NCBI RefSeq assembly: GCF_018449525.1
Contig: NZ_JAAVUS010000002.1
Coordinates: 620,001 to 684,000, forward strand
From: Bradyrhizobium sp. dw_78
GTDB taxonomy: Bacteria; Pseudomonadota; Alphaproteobacteria; Rhizobiales; Xanthobacteraceae
Reading direction: 5' to 3'
Length of the DNA: 64,000 nucleotides
Numbering within the stretch: the stretch's first letter is position 1; each line of letters starts with the position of its first letter. Below the pieces are notes generated by a model. That model worked only from the letters and a program-made list of their open reading frames with translations, made no database searches and was not told the DNA's origin. The position numbers and the translations under genes were made by a program. This document shows, in pieces, positions 50,939-59,139 of this stretch.

Positions 50939-53329
50939 ATGCCGACCATCACCGAAGAACCCACATCCGGCTCGTCGCGCGTTCAGGCCGAATCCGTTCC
51001 GATTCCGGGCGATGCCCTTATCATCGTTCCGGTTCGTAATACCGTCCTGTTTCCGGGAGTCATCACTCCGGTTACGATAGCCCGCCCGCGATCGATCGCC
51101 GCCGCACAACAAGCGTTGCGCGAACAGCGGCCGATCGGAATCCTGTTGCAGCGAAACGCGGAAGCGGAGGATCCCGCCCCCGGCGACCTCTATCGGATTT
51201 GCACGATCGCCAACATCATACGTTACATCACCGGGCCGGACGAAACCCATCACATCATCTGCCAGGGCGTGCAGCGCGCCCGCATTCTTGATTTCCTTCC
51301 CGGAACGCCGTTCCTGGCGGCGCGGGTTCTGCACATTCCGGAGCCGACAACGAGTTCGCCGGAGATTGAGGCGCGCTTCCTCAATCTGCAACGGCTGGCC
51401 ATCGAAGCTGTTCAGCTGCTTCCGCAGGCACCGCCGGAACTGCTTGCCGCATTCCAGTCCACGACCTCTGCCGCGGCGCTCGCCGATCTCGCGACCTCCT
51501 ATATGGACATCAAACCGCAGGACAAGCAGGAGATTCTGGAGACGATCGACCTCTCACAGCGAATGGAGAAGGTTTCGCGCTATCTGGCCGAGCGGCTGGA
51601 GGTTCTTCGGCTGACGAACGAGATCGGTCAAAAGACCAAAGCAACCTTCGATGAACGCCAGCGAGAGGCGATCCTGCGCGAGCAGATGGCGACCATTCAG
51701 CGCCAACTGGGAGAAGGCGACGGAAAGGCGCAGGAAGTTGCGGAATTGAACGAAGCGATCGCCAAGGCCGAGATGCCGGCGGAAGCCGAAAGCCAGGCCC
51801 GGAAGGAAGTGCGCCGCTACGAGCGGATGCCGGAGGCCGCCGCCGAAGCGGGCATGGTCCGCAGCTATCTCGATTGGCTGATTGACCTGCCTTGGGCGCT
51901 GCCGGCCGAGAAGGCCATCGATATTGCGGAAGCGCGACGCATCCTCGACGAGGATCATTTCGGCCTGGAGAAGATCAAGAGCCGAATTGTCGAATATCTG
52001 GCGGTGCGAAAGCTGGCACCGCAGGGCAAAGCACCGATCCTGTGCTTTGTCGGACCTCCCGGCGTTGGCAAGACCTCGCTGGGGCAGTCGATTGCACGCG
52101 CGATGGGGCGGCCATTCGTTCGTGTCAGCCTGGGCGGCGTTCATGACGAGGCCGAAATCCGGGGACACCGGCGAACCTATATCGGGGCCCTGCCCGGCAA
52201 CATCATCCAGGGAATCAAGAAAGCCGGCGCGCGCAACTGCGTTATGATGCTCGACGAGATCGACAAGATGGGGCGCGGAATCCAGGGCGACCCGTCGGCC
52301 GCCATGCTCGAGGTTCTCGATCCGGAACAGAATGCGACATTCCGCGACAATTATCTTGGAGTGCCGTTCGACCTTTCACGCGTCGTGTTTATCGCCACCG
52401 CCAACATGCTCGATACGATTCCGGGGCCGTTGCTGGACCGTATGGAAATCATCAGCCTGCCGGGCTACACGGAGGATGAGAAGCTTGAGATCGCACAGCG
52501 TTACCTGGTTCGCCGCCAGCTTGAGGCCAACGGCTTAAAGCCGGAGCAGGCCGAGATCGACGCCGAAACGTTGCGGCTCATGATCAAGGGTTACACCCGG
52601 GAGGCTGGCGTACGGGCTCTGGAGCGCGAAATCGGCAAAGCCTTCCGATATGCGGCGGTGCAGATTGCCGAAGGCAGCTCGAACAAGGTGATCCTTACGG
52701 CGAAGGATCTTATTACGGTTCTCGGTCAACCTCGCTTTGAAAACGAGATCGCGATGCGCACCAGCATTCCCGGTGTTGCGACCGGGCTTGCATGGACGCC
52801 GGTCGGCGGCGACATCCTCTTTATCGAGGCCACCCGCGTCCCCGGGAAAGGAGCCCTGATCCTGACCGGCCAGTTGGGTGACGTGATGCGCGAGAGCGTG
52901 CAGGCAGCTCTGACTTTGGTAAAGAGCCGCGCCACGCAGCTTGGGATCGATCCATCGATATTCGAGAAGAGCGACATCCACGTTCACGTGCCGGCAGGTG
53001 CCACGCCGAAAGACGGGCCAAGCGCGGGGGTCGCGATGTTCACCGCGCTCACCTCCTTGCTCACCAACCGCACGGTCAGGAACGATACCGCCATGACCGG
53101 CGAGATCTCGCTGCGGGGCCCTGTGCTGCCCGTTGGCGGAATCAAGGAAAAGGTTGTCGCGGCTGCGGCTGCGGGCCTGACCAGAGTGATGCTTCCCGCG
53201 AGAAACCGGCGGGACTTCGATGAAATTCCCCAGGGCGCCCGCAATAAACTCGAATTCATCTGGCTCGAGCGGGTTGACGATGCGATCGCCGGCGCGCTCG
53301 AAAAAAGCATGCCGGCGGCCGCGGGCTGA
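50939..53329 (+). CDS. lon: ATP-dependent Lon protease (LonA type)
   Basis: The protein of about 796 residues has the LonA order: N-terminal substrate domain (about 25-220), AAA+ module with Walker A GPPGVGKTS and Walker B CVMMLDEIDKMG, and a protease domain with catalytic Ser695 in KDGPSAGVAM and Lys736 in GGIKEK. It degrades damaged and regulatory proteins in the cytoplasm. The ATG at 50939 has AAGGA 5 nt upstream; an in-frame ATG at 50933 is equally possible. Its place after hsp20 under a FixK box suggests a stress-specific second Lon rather than the housekeeping copy, which is usually near clpX. Confidence 0.94.
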   Translation: MPTITEEPTSGSSRVQAESVPIPGDALIIVPVRNTVLFPGVITPVTIARPRSIAAAQQALREQRPIGILLQRNAEAEDPAPGDLYRICTIANIIRYITGPDETHHIICQGVQRARILDFLPGTPFLAARVLHIPEPTTSSPEIEARFLNLQRLAIEAVQLLPQAPPELLAAFQSTTSAAALADLATSYMDIKPQDKQEILETIDLSQRMEKVSRYLAERLEVLRLTNEIGQKTKATFDERQREAILREQMATIQRQLGEGDGKAQEVAELNEAIAKAEMPAEAESQARKEVRRYERMPEAAAEAGMVRSYLDWLIDLPWALPAEKAIDIAEARRILDEDHFGLEKIKSRIVEYLAVRKLAPQGKAPILCFVGPPGVGKTSLGQSIARAMGRPFVRVSLGGVHDEAEIRGHRRTYIGALPGNIIQGIKKAGARNCVMMLDEIDKMGRGIQGDPSAAMLEVLDPEQNATFRDNYLGVPFDLSRVVFIATANMLDTIPGPLLDRMEIISLPGYTEDEKLEIAQRYLVRRQLEANGLKPEQAEIDAETLRLMIKGYTREAGVRALEREIGKAFRYAAVQIAEGSSNKVILTAKDLITVLGQPRFENEIAMRTSIPGVATGLAWTPVGGDILFIEATRVPGKGALILTGQLGDVMRESVQAALTLVKSRATQLGIDPSIFEKSDIHVHVPAGATPKDGPSAGVAMFTALTSLLTNRTVRNDTAMTGEISLRGPVLPVGGIKEKVVAAAAAGLTRVMLPARNRRDFDEIPQGARNKLEFIWLERVDDAIAGALEKSMPAAAG

Positions 53330-53455
53330 CACAGACAAAAGTGGCCCTTCAGCAGCCGTATCCGGACGAACGCCGTTCAGCCTGTCGTGTAATGCTTTTA
53401 TGAACGCCATCGTCCTGTCCGGCGCTGGCACTGGATCTTTGCCTGGGGGCGCCGA

Positions 53456-53469
53456 TTGACCCTGATCAA
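53456..53469 (+). promoter_or_regulatory. FixK/FNR box upstream of the CBS-BON gene
   Basis: TTGACCCTGATCAA fits TTGA-N6-TCAA with one base off the full 5+5 consensus. The class II start is near 53504 with TACCAT (53491-53496) as the -10, 27 nt before the GTG at 53531. Confidence 0.72.
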
Positions 53470-53530
53470 GCCGCCCGCAATCTCTTCGACTACCATCACT
53501 AATTATGGACGTCGGTCGTGGAGATCTTCA

Positions 53531-54280
53531 GTGCGCGCCTATCAAATCATGACCCGGAAGGTGGTTACGGTCGGCCCGGAAACTTCCATCATCGAAGCCG
53601 CGAACATCATGCTCAAGCATCACATCAGCGGCCTGCCGGTCGTTGATGCAGCGGGCAAGCTCGTGGGCATTATTTCGGAAGGTGACTTTATCCGCCGTGC
53701 GGAAATCGGAACGCAGCGAAAACGCGGCCGGTGGTTACGCCTGCTGGTGGGCAGCGGCCAGATCGCATCCGACTTTGTACATGAGCGCGGCCGCAAGGTC
53801 GGGGATATTATGTCATTGGATCCCGTCACCGTTGCGGAAGATGCCTCGCTCGAAGAAATTGTACGGATCATTGAAAAGCACAATGTCAAGCGCGTGCCGG
53901 TGATGCGCAAAGACCAGATCGTCGGCATCGTGACCAGGTCCAACCTCCTTCAAGCCGTCAGCGATTTCGCCCGCGACGTTCCCGATCCAACTGCCGACGA
54001 CGATCAAATCCGCAGCAATGTCCTCGCAGCCATCAAGCGAGCCGACTGGTCTCCGTCCAGATTCAACGTCATCGTACGCGATGGCATCGTATCGCTCAGC
54101 GGCATCATTACGGATGAACGTTGCCGGCGGGCGGCGATCGTCGCGGCCGAGACCACGCCGGGCGTCAGGCAGGTGTACGATGAACTCAGCCTCTATCCGC
54201 CTCCCGAAGAGGACTTCGGCGGTGGCGATTTTGTATCGCTGCAGGAGCAGCCTTCCACCGTGGATGATGTCGCGCTGTAA
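53531..54280 (+). CDS. CBS-pair and BON domain protein
   Basis: The 249-residue protein has two CBS motifs (about 5-60, IMTRKVVTVGPETSIIEAANIMLKHHISGLPVVD; and 90-145, DIMSLDPVTVAEDASLEEIVRIIEKHNVKRVPVM) followed by a BON domain (about 155-225). CBS pairs bind adenine nucleotides and sense energy state. The start is GTG at 53531, chosen for GGAG at 53520-53523 with 7-nt spacing. A FixK box lies at the class II distance. The product is comparable in type to hypoxic-response CBS proteins of mycobacteria; this is analogy, not homology of the operon. Confidence 0.88.
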   Translation: MRAYQIMTRKVVTVGPETSIIEAANIMLKHHISGLPVVDAAGKLVGIISEGDFIRRAEIGTQRKRGRWLRLLVGSGQIASDFVHERGRKVGDIMSLDPVTVAEDASLEEIVRIIEKHNVKRVPVMRKDQIVGIVTRSNLLQAVSDFARDVPDPTADDDQIRSNVLAAIKRADWSPSRFNVIVRDGIVSLSGIITDERCRRAAIVAAETTPGVRQVYDELSLYPPPEEDFGGGDFVSLQEQPSTVDDVAL

Positions 54281-54452
54281 GAACCTTGGTGATTCACGCA
54301 GCGATCGCCTCGAATATATCTCGGGTCGCGGCGATCCAATAAAGACTGAAGGAAAGATAACTGAGCAAAACGACGCAGAAAAAATCACGCATATTTTTCG
54401 CCTGATCAAACCATGCAACTGATCTTTGGCCAAATTCTTTTCAGAGTTTTTT

Positions 54453-54533
54453 CGGTTCTGATGGAATCAGAACCGCGGCTCCTTTCCTGTGTTTTGAGGC
54501 GCTTTCTTCACGCGAACTGGAAGTCACGAAAAC
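54453..54533. repeat. Intergenic palindromic repeat (copy 2)
   Basis: CGGTTCTGAT and ATCAGAACCG surround GGA (54453-54475), followed by GTTTTGAGGCGCTTTC and TTCACGCGAACTGGAAG. This matches copy 1 at 26012-26100 in hairpin core and tail, with base changes. It sits between the CBS-BON gene and the P-type ATPase gene. Confidence 0.7.
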
Positions 54534-54564
54534 AGTATAGTGCGCGCCACCCGGGAAAATAATC

Positions 54565-57213
54565 ATGACTTTTTCAGCGCCCGCGGCCAAGCCTGCAAAA
54601 GATGATCGCGCCTTCTGGCGTATCCCCTCAACTACGCTTCTGGCCGCCCTTAATGCGCAACGGACCGGATTGACCCAAAGCGAGGCCGAGGAACGGGCGA
54701 AACGCTTCGGCCTAAATCGCTTTGCAGCGGTTCGAGGCCGGCCGCTTCTCGTCAAGCTCGCAATACGGCTCCTTAATCCGTTGATCGCGATCCTGCTCGT
54801 GGCAGCGGCGGTTTCGGGACTGATCGGAGATCTCGGAAGCTTTTTTATCATCGCCGCCGTGATCCTGCTTTCCCTCACGCTGGATATTGTGCAGGAACAT
54901 CGCGCCGAGCAGGCGGCCGAAGCGCTGCGCCAGTCCGTCGCGGTTCGCGCCGACGTGCTGCGCGATGGAACATGCCTGTCCATTCCGGTCAGCGCCATCG
55001 TGCCCGGCGACATCGTGATGTTGCGCATGGGCGATCTTATTCCCGCCGATGGCATCGTGCTGGAAGCCAAAGCGCTTCAGGTCGACGAGTCGCTGATGAC
55101 CGGCGAGCCGTTTCCGGCGAGCAAGAGCGAGGAACCCTGCGCTGCGATCCTTCCGGCCGAAGCGCGCAATGCGCTTTTTTCGGGTACTTCCGTCATTGCA
55201 GGCTGCGGCACCATGCTGGTGGTCGAAACCGGAGCCCGCACGCGATTTGGAGCGATTGCCTCGGCGCTTGCCGCAAGCGTTCCGCCAACAGCGCTTGAAC
55301 AAGGCGTCCGGCGGCTCGGATTTCTGATCGTGCGGCTCACCTTGTTCCTGACGCTGTTTGTGTTGCTGGCCCATCTGGCAGCCGGCCGCCCAGCCCTGCC
55401 GTCGTTCCTTTTCGCTGTGGCACTTGCGGTCGGTCTCACGCCCGAACTTCTTCCCATGGTGATGACGGTCACACTGGCCCGCGGGGCACAGCGCATGGCC
55501 GCGCAGCGCGTCATCGTGAAGCAGCTTTCCGCGATCCATGATCTCGGCGCAATGGACATTCTCTGTGTCGACAAGACAGGCACGATAACGCAGGCGAAGA
55601 TCACGCTCGCGGCGCACGTCGGCTATGACGGTGGCCCCAGCGAACATGTTCTTGAATACGCCTGCGTGAACAGCCGTTTTCAATCGGGCATGCGCAGTCC
55701 GCTTGACGAAGCCATTCTGGATGCGAGCCAGGAATTCGACGCCACGTCGTGGACACGGCAGGATGAACTCGCTTTCGATTTCAGCCGCCGTTGCTTGTCG
55801 ATATCGGCCATCCGGAACGATCAAACGATCTTGATCGCAAAAGGCGCACCGGAGGAAATTCTGGCACGCGCCGTGGCGATCGAGGTGGATGGCCTTGCGC
55901 ATCCTCTCGATGACGATTGGCGTCTACGCATTGATACGCTGCAGGAACATTATAACCGCGAAGGCTACAGGCTGCTTGCCGTTGGCATCCGGGCGCTGCC
56001 TCCAGGCAAAATCCATCTGACGCTGGAGGATGAATCGGACCTGACCTTCATCGGCTTTTGCGTCTTTTCTGATCCGGTGAAGCCCGATGCGGCAACGGCA
56101 GTGGCCGAACTGACTTCGCTTGGCGTATGCCTCAAGATTGTTTCGGGCGACCAGCCGGGCGTGGTCCGGCATGTGGCTGCCGCGGTCGGCATTCATTCGG
56201 AGCGCGTGCTGACCGGAGCCGACATCGCCGCACTCAGCGACAGCGGCCTTGCCGCGCAGGTCGGGAACGTCAATCTCTTCGCGCGCATCGATCCCGAACA
56301 GAAAAAACGTATCATTGAAGCCTTGCGCCTGGGTGGACATGTCGTTGGATTTCTGGGCGACGGCGTCAACGACGCGCCCGCGATCCACGCAGCGCAGGTC
56401 GGGCTTTCCGTCGAGGGGGCGACCGAGGTGGCGCGCGCAGCCGCCGACATGATCCTGCTGGCCGCGGATTTGAGTGTATTGGCGGCCGGCGTCCGGGAGG
56501 GCCGGCGCACCCTGGCCAACATTCTGAAATACGTGCGGATGGGCACAAGCTCGAATTTCGGCAATATGCTGTCGATGGCGTTGGCCTCGATCGTGCTGCC
56601 CTTTCTGCCGCTGCTGCCGTCGCAGATTTTGCTGAACAACCTGCTCTATGACCTGTCGGAGATCGGCATCCCCTTCGATAACGTGGATTCCGAGGACGTG
56701 TCATCGCCGCGCAGCTGGGACATGGCCGGCATCCTGCGATTTACGCTGATCATGGGCGCCGTCTCCTCGTTATTCGATGCCGCCACCTTCTTCGTCCTTT
56801 TGAAGGGCTTTGGGGCCGACGAAACCGTTTTCCGGACGGGCTGGTTCCTGGAATCGATCGCGACGCAGATCCTGGTCATCTTCCTGATCCGTTCGTCGCG
56901 GCTACCGTGGAAATCCTCCCGCCCGCATGTGGTTCTGGTCGCGACTTCTCTCGGAGCTTTGGCGGTGGCGTTGCTTCTGGTGCTTGGACCGTTCAGGGCA
57001 TGGCTTGGATTCACCACGATTACCTGGCCGGTCGCAACGATGATCGTGGGCGTGACGGCGGCCTATCTTGTCGCCGCGGAAGTGGCAAAACATATCGCCA
57101 TAACGGCGTCACGACGGATGACGGAAGCCCCACAGCCTTGGAGAAACCTGGGCGTGCATGGCAATATTGTTCTACGCAAGATCAAGGCCATTGGCCGCAC
57201 TCCCGCGCCTTAG
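54565..57213 (+). CDS. P-type cation-transporting ATPase (MgtA/P2-like)
   Basis: The 882-residue membrane pump has a cation ATPase N-terminal domain, the TGEP actuator motif in LMTGEPFPASKSE, the phosphorylated Asp336 in CVDKTGTIT and the hinge GDGVNDAPA. The fourth-span motif is VGLTPELLPMVMTV, as in MgtA-type Mg2+ importers, rather than PEGL of Ca2+ pumps or CPC of heavy-metal pumps. About ten spans are visible. The cation is most likely Mg2+ but is not certain. It lies in the FixK block and may be read from the CBS gene's promoter or its own; no clear FixK box is in the 284-bp gap. The stop codon is in the loop of a terminator hairpin. Confidence 0.88.
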   Translation: MTFSAPAAKPAKDDRAFWRIPSTTLLAALNAQRTGLTQSEAEERAKRFGLNRFAAVRGRPLLVKLAIRLLNPLIAILLVAAAVSGLIGDLGSFFIIAAVILLSLTLDIVQEHRAEQAAEALRQSVAVRADVLRDGTCLSIPVSAIVPGDIVMLRMGDLIPADGIVLEAKALQVDESLMTGEPFPASKSEEPCAAILPAEARNALFSGTSVIAGCGTMLVVETGARTRFGAIASALAASVPPTALEQGVRRLGFLIVRLTLFLTLFVLLAHLAAGRPALPSFLFAVALAVGLTPELLPMVMTVTLARGAQRMAAQRVIVKQLSAIHDLGAMDILCVDKTGTITQAKITLAAHVGYDGGPSEHVLEYACVNSRFQSGMRSPLDEAILDASQEFDATSWTRQDELAFDFSRRCLSISAIRNDQTILIAKGAPEEILARAVAIEVDGLAHPLDDDWRLRIDTLQEHYNREGYRLLAVGIRALPPGKIHLTLEDESDLTFIGFCVFSDPVKPDAATAVAELTSLGVCLKIVSGDQPGVVRHVAAAVGIHSERVLTGADIAALSDSGLAAQVGNVNLFARIDPEQKKRIIEALRLGGHVVGFLGDGVNDAPAIHAAQVGLSVEGATEVARAAADMILLAADLSVLAAGVREGRRTLANILKYVRMGTSSNFGNMLSMALASIVLPFLPLLPSQILLNNLLYDLSEIGIPFDNVDSEDVSSPRSWDMAGILRFTLIMGAVSSLFDAATFFVLLKGFGADETVFRTGWFLESIATQILVIFLIRSSRLPWKSSRPHVVLVATSLGALAVALLLVLGPFRAWLGFTTITWPVATMIVGVTAAYLVAAEVAKHIAITASRRMTEAPQPWRNLGVHGNIVLRKIKAIGRTPAP

Positions 57214-57221
57214 GGCGCGGG
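57202..57221 (+). terminator. Hairpin overlapping the ATPase stop codon
   Basis: CCCGCGCC (57202-57209) pairs with GGCGCGGG (57214-57221); the loop TTAG contains the TAG stop of the ATPase gene. A short T/C-rich tail follows. It is a plausible terminator. Confidence 0.55.
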
Positions 57222-57386
57222 ATGACTTTCCCCCGAATCGTCATTCAGCTGTCTTTTGCATTTTAGCAGGATCTCCATGTCGTCTTGCCTGCTTGAGACG
57301 TGCGGCGCCCGGCCATAACGCGATCAATTTTGTTCAAAGGCCGCCAGCTCGGACCTGAGGCACAAACGCGCTCTGAAGCAGCGTTC

Positions 57387-57400
57387 TTGATCAAGATCAA
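57387..57400 (+). promoter_or_regulatory. Perfect FixK/FNR box upstream of the GltD-like/nifJ operon
   Basis: TTGATCAAGATCAA is a full TTGAT-N4-ATCAA site. The class II start is near 57435 with TAATCA as the -10, giving a leader of about 68 nt to the ATG at 57503. Confidence 0.8.
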
Positions 57401-57502
57401 CGCGCGCCCGGTCATTGGCCTCTAATCATTCTAAATGGAATTGATGACGCTTGAGATGTTCCGGGAGCACCTTATTCCCGGCATCGATAGGGAGGATGCG
57501 CG

Positions 57503-59131
57503 ATGAGCGATACCCACCAAGACATGAGCCCGTTGGTGGATATGACTCACCGTCAGATGTCGGGTCCGACGCGAAGTACCCATCCGGCCTATGTCGACCT
57601 TCTGCCGCCCTGCAACCATGCCTGTCCGGCCGGAGAAGATATTCAGGGCTGGCTCGATCTGGCGCAGGCCGGCAAATTCCGTGCCGCCTGGGAGCATTTG
57701 GTGCGAGACAACCCGATGCCCGCGGTGCATGGCCGGGTCTGCTATCATCCTTGCGAGAGCGCCTGCAACCGCGGTGAGCTCGACAGCAGCGTGAGCATCC
57801 ATGCCGTCGAACGCTTCCTGGGCGACAAGGCGACCGCCGAGGGCTGGCGGCTGCCGCATGACGCGGCGCCGAGCGGCAAGCACGTTCTCGTCGTCGGCGC
57901 GGGTCCCTGCGGGCTGTCGGCCGCCTATCACCTCACCCGTCTGGGCCACACGGTCGAAATTCGCGAGGCGGGGCCGGTTGCCGGGGGCATGATGCATTTC
58001 GGCATTCCGGCCTATCGGCTGCCTCGCGATATCCTGATGCAGGAAATCGCGCGGATCGAGGCGACGGGCGTCACCATCACCACCAACCACAAGGTCACGG
58101 ATCTCCTCGCCGAAAAGACGGCCGGGAAATTCGACGCCGTTTTCATCGCGATTGGCGCCGGCATCGGCAAGCATGTTGACATTCCCGCGCGCGACGCCGC
58201 GCGCGTGCTCGACGCCGTCTCGCTCCTGCATGACGTGCAGCCCGGCAAGAAGCCGCTGCTCGGCCGCAAGGTTGTGGTCTACGGCGGCGGCAACACCGCC
58301 ATGGACGCGGCGCGCACCGCCAAACGCCTTGGCGCTGACGAGGCGCTCATCGTCTATCGGCGCGACCGGGAGCATATGCCGGCCCATGCCTTTGAGGCCG
58401 ACGAGGCGGTCGAAGAAGGCGTGAAGATCAAATGGCTGACCACGATCAAGCAGATTTCCGGCCCCGAACTCACCGTCGAGAGGATGGAGCTGGACAAGGA
58501 CGGCAGGCCCCAACCGACCGGACAGTTCGAAACACTAACGGCCGATGCCGTCGTGCTGGCGCTCGGCCAGGAGACCGACAGCAGTTTTCTCCGTCAAGTG
58601 CCGGGCATCGTGTTTGCGCATGACGGCGCCGTTGTCGTGGATGACGATATGATGACCGGGCATGAGGGCATTTTCGCCGGCGGCGACATGGTCCCCGGCC
58701 AGCAATCGGTTACGATCTCGGTCGGCCATGGCAAGCGAGCGGCGCGACATATCGATGCGTGGCTGCGCGACGCACATTATCAGGCCCCCGCCAAGCACCG
58801 CGTCGTCGGCTTCGCCGACCTGCATCTGCCGATTTACAGCGACGCCATACCGTCGCGCCAAACCGCACTCCCGCCGGCGTTGCGGGAAGGCTTCGTCGAA
58901 GTCACCGCCGGTCTTTCCGAGGTACAGGCTCTGCATGAGGCGAGGCGCTGCCTCTCCTGCGGCAATTGCTACGAATGCGACAATTGTCTCGCAGCCTGCC
59001 CGGAGACCGCGATCATCAAGCTTGGCCCGGATCGTGGTTATCGCGTCGATCTGGCGCTCTGCACCGGATGCGCCGCCTGCTTCGAACAATGCCCCTGCCA
59101 CGCGATCGATATGATTCCGGAACAAGCCTGA
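57503..59131 (+). CDS. GltD-like NAD(P)H flavoprotein with C-terminal ferredoxin domain
   Basis: The 542-residue protein resembles the glutamate synthase small subunit / NfnB group: N-terminal Fe-S cysteines (Cys37, Cys41, Cys80, Cys84, Cys88), an FAD motif VVGAGPCGLSAAYH (130-143) and an NAD(P) motif VVYGGGNTAMDAARTA near residue 265. It also has a C-terminal bacterial ferredoxin domain with two 4Fe-4S motifs (CGNCYECDNCLAACP and CTGCAACFEQCP). There is no glutamate synthase large subunit nearby. Next to NifJ it more likely moves electrons between NAD(P)H and ferredoxin. GGGAGG supports the ATG. A FixK box is upstream. Confidence 0.82.
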   Translation: MSDTHQDMSPLVDMTHRQMSGPTRSTHPAYVDLLPPCNHACPAGEDIQGWLDLAQAGKFRAAWEHLVRDNPMPAVHGRVCYHPCESACNRGELDSSVSIHAVERFLGDKATAEGWRLPHDAAPSGKHVLVVGAGPCGLSAAYHLTRLGHTVEIREAGPVAGGMMHFGIPAYRLPRDILMQEIARIEATGVTITTNHKVTDLLAEKTAGKFDAVFIAIGAGIGKHVDIPARDAARVLDAVSLLHDVQPGKKPLLGRKVVVYGGGNTAMDAARTAKRLGADEALIVYRRDREHMPAHAFEADEAVEEGVKIKWLTTIKQISGPELTVERMELDKDGRPQPTGQFETLTADAVVLALGQETDSSFLRQVPGIVFAHDGAVVVDDDMMTGHEGIFAGGDMVPGQQSVTISVGHGKRAARHIDAWLRDAHYQAPAKHRVVGFADLHLPIYSDAIPSRQTALPPALREGFVEVTAGLSEVQALHEARRCLSCGNCYECDNCLAACPETAIIKLGPDRGYRVDLALCTGCAACFEQCPCHAIDMIPEQA

Positions 59132-59139
59132 GGACGGTC

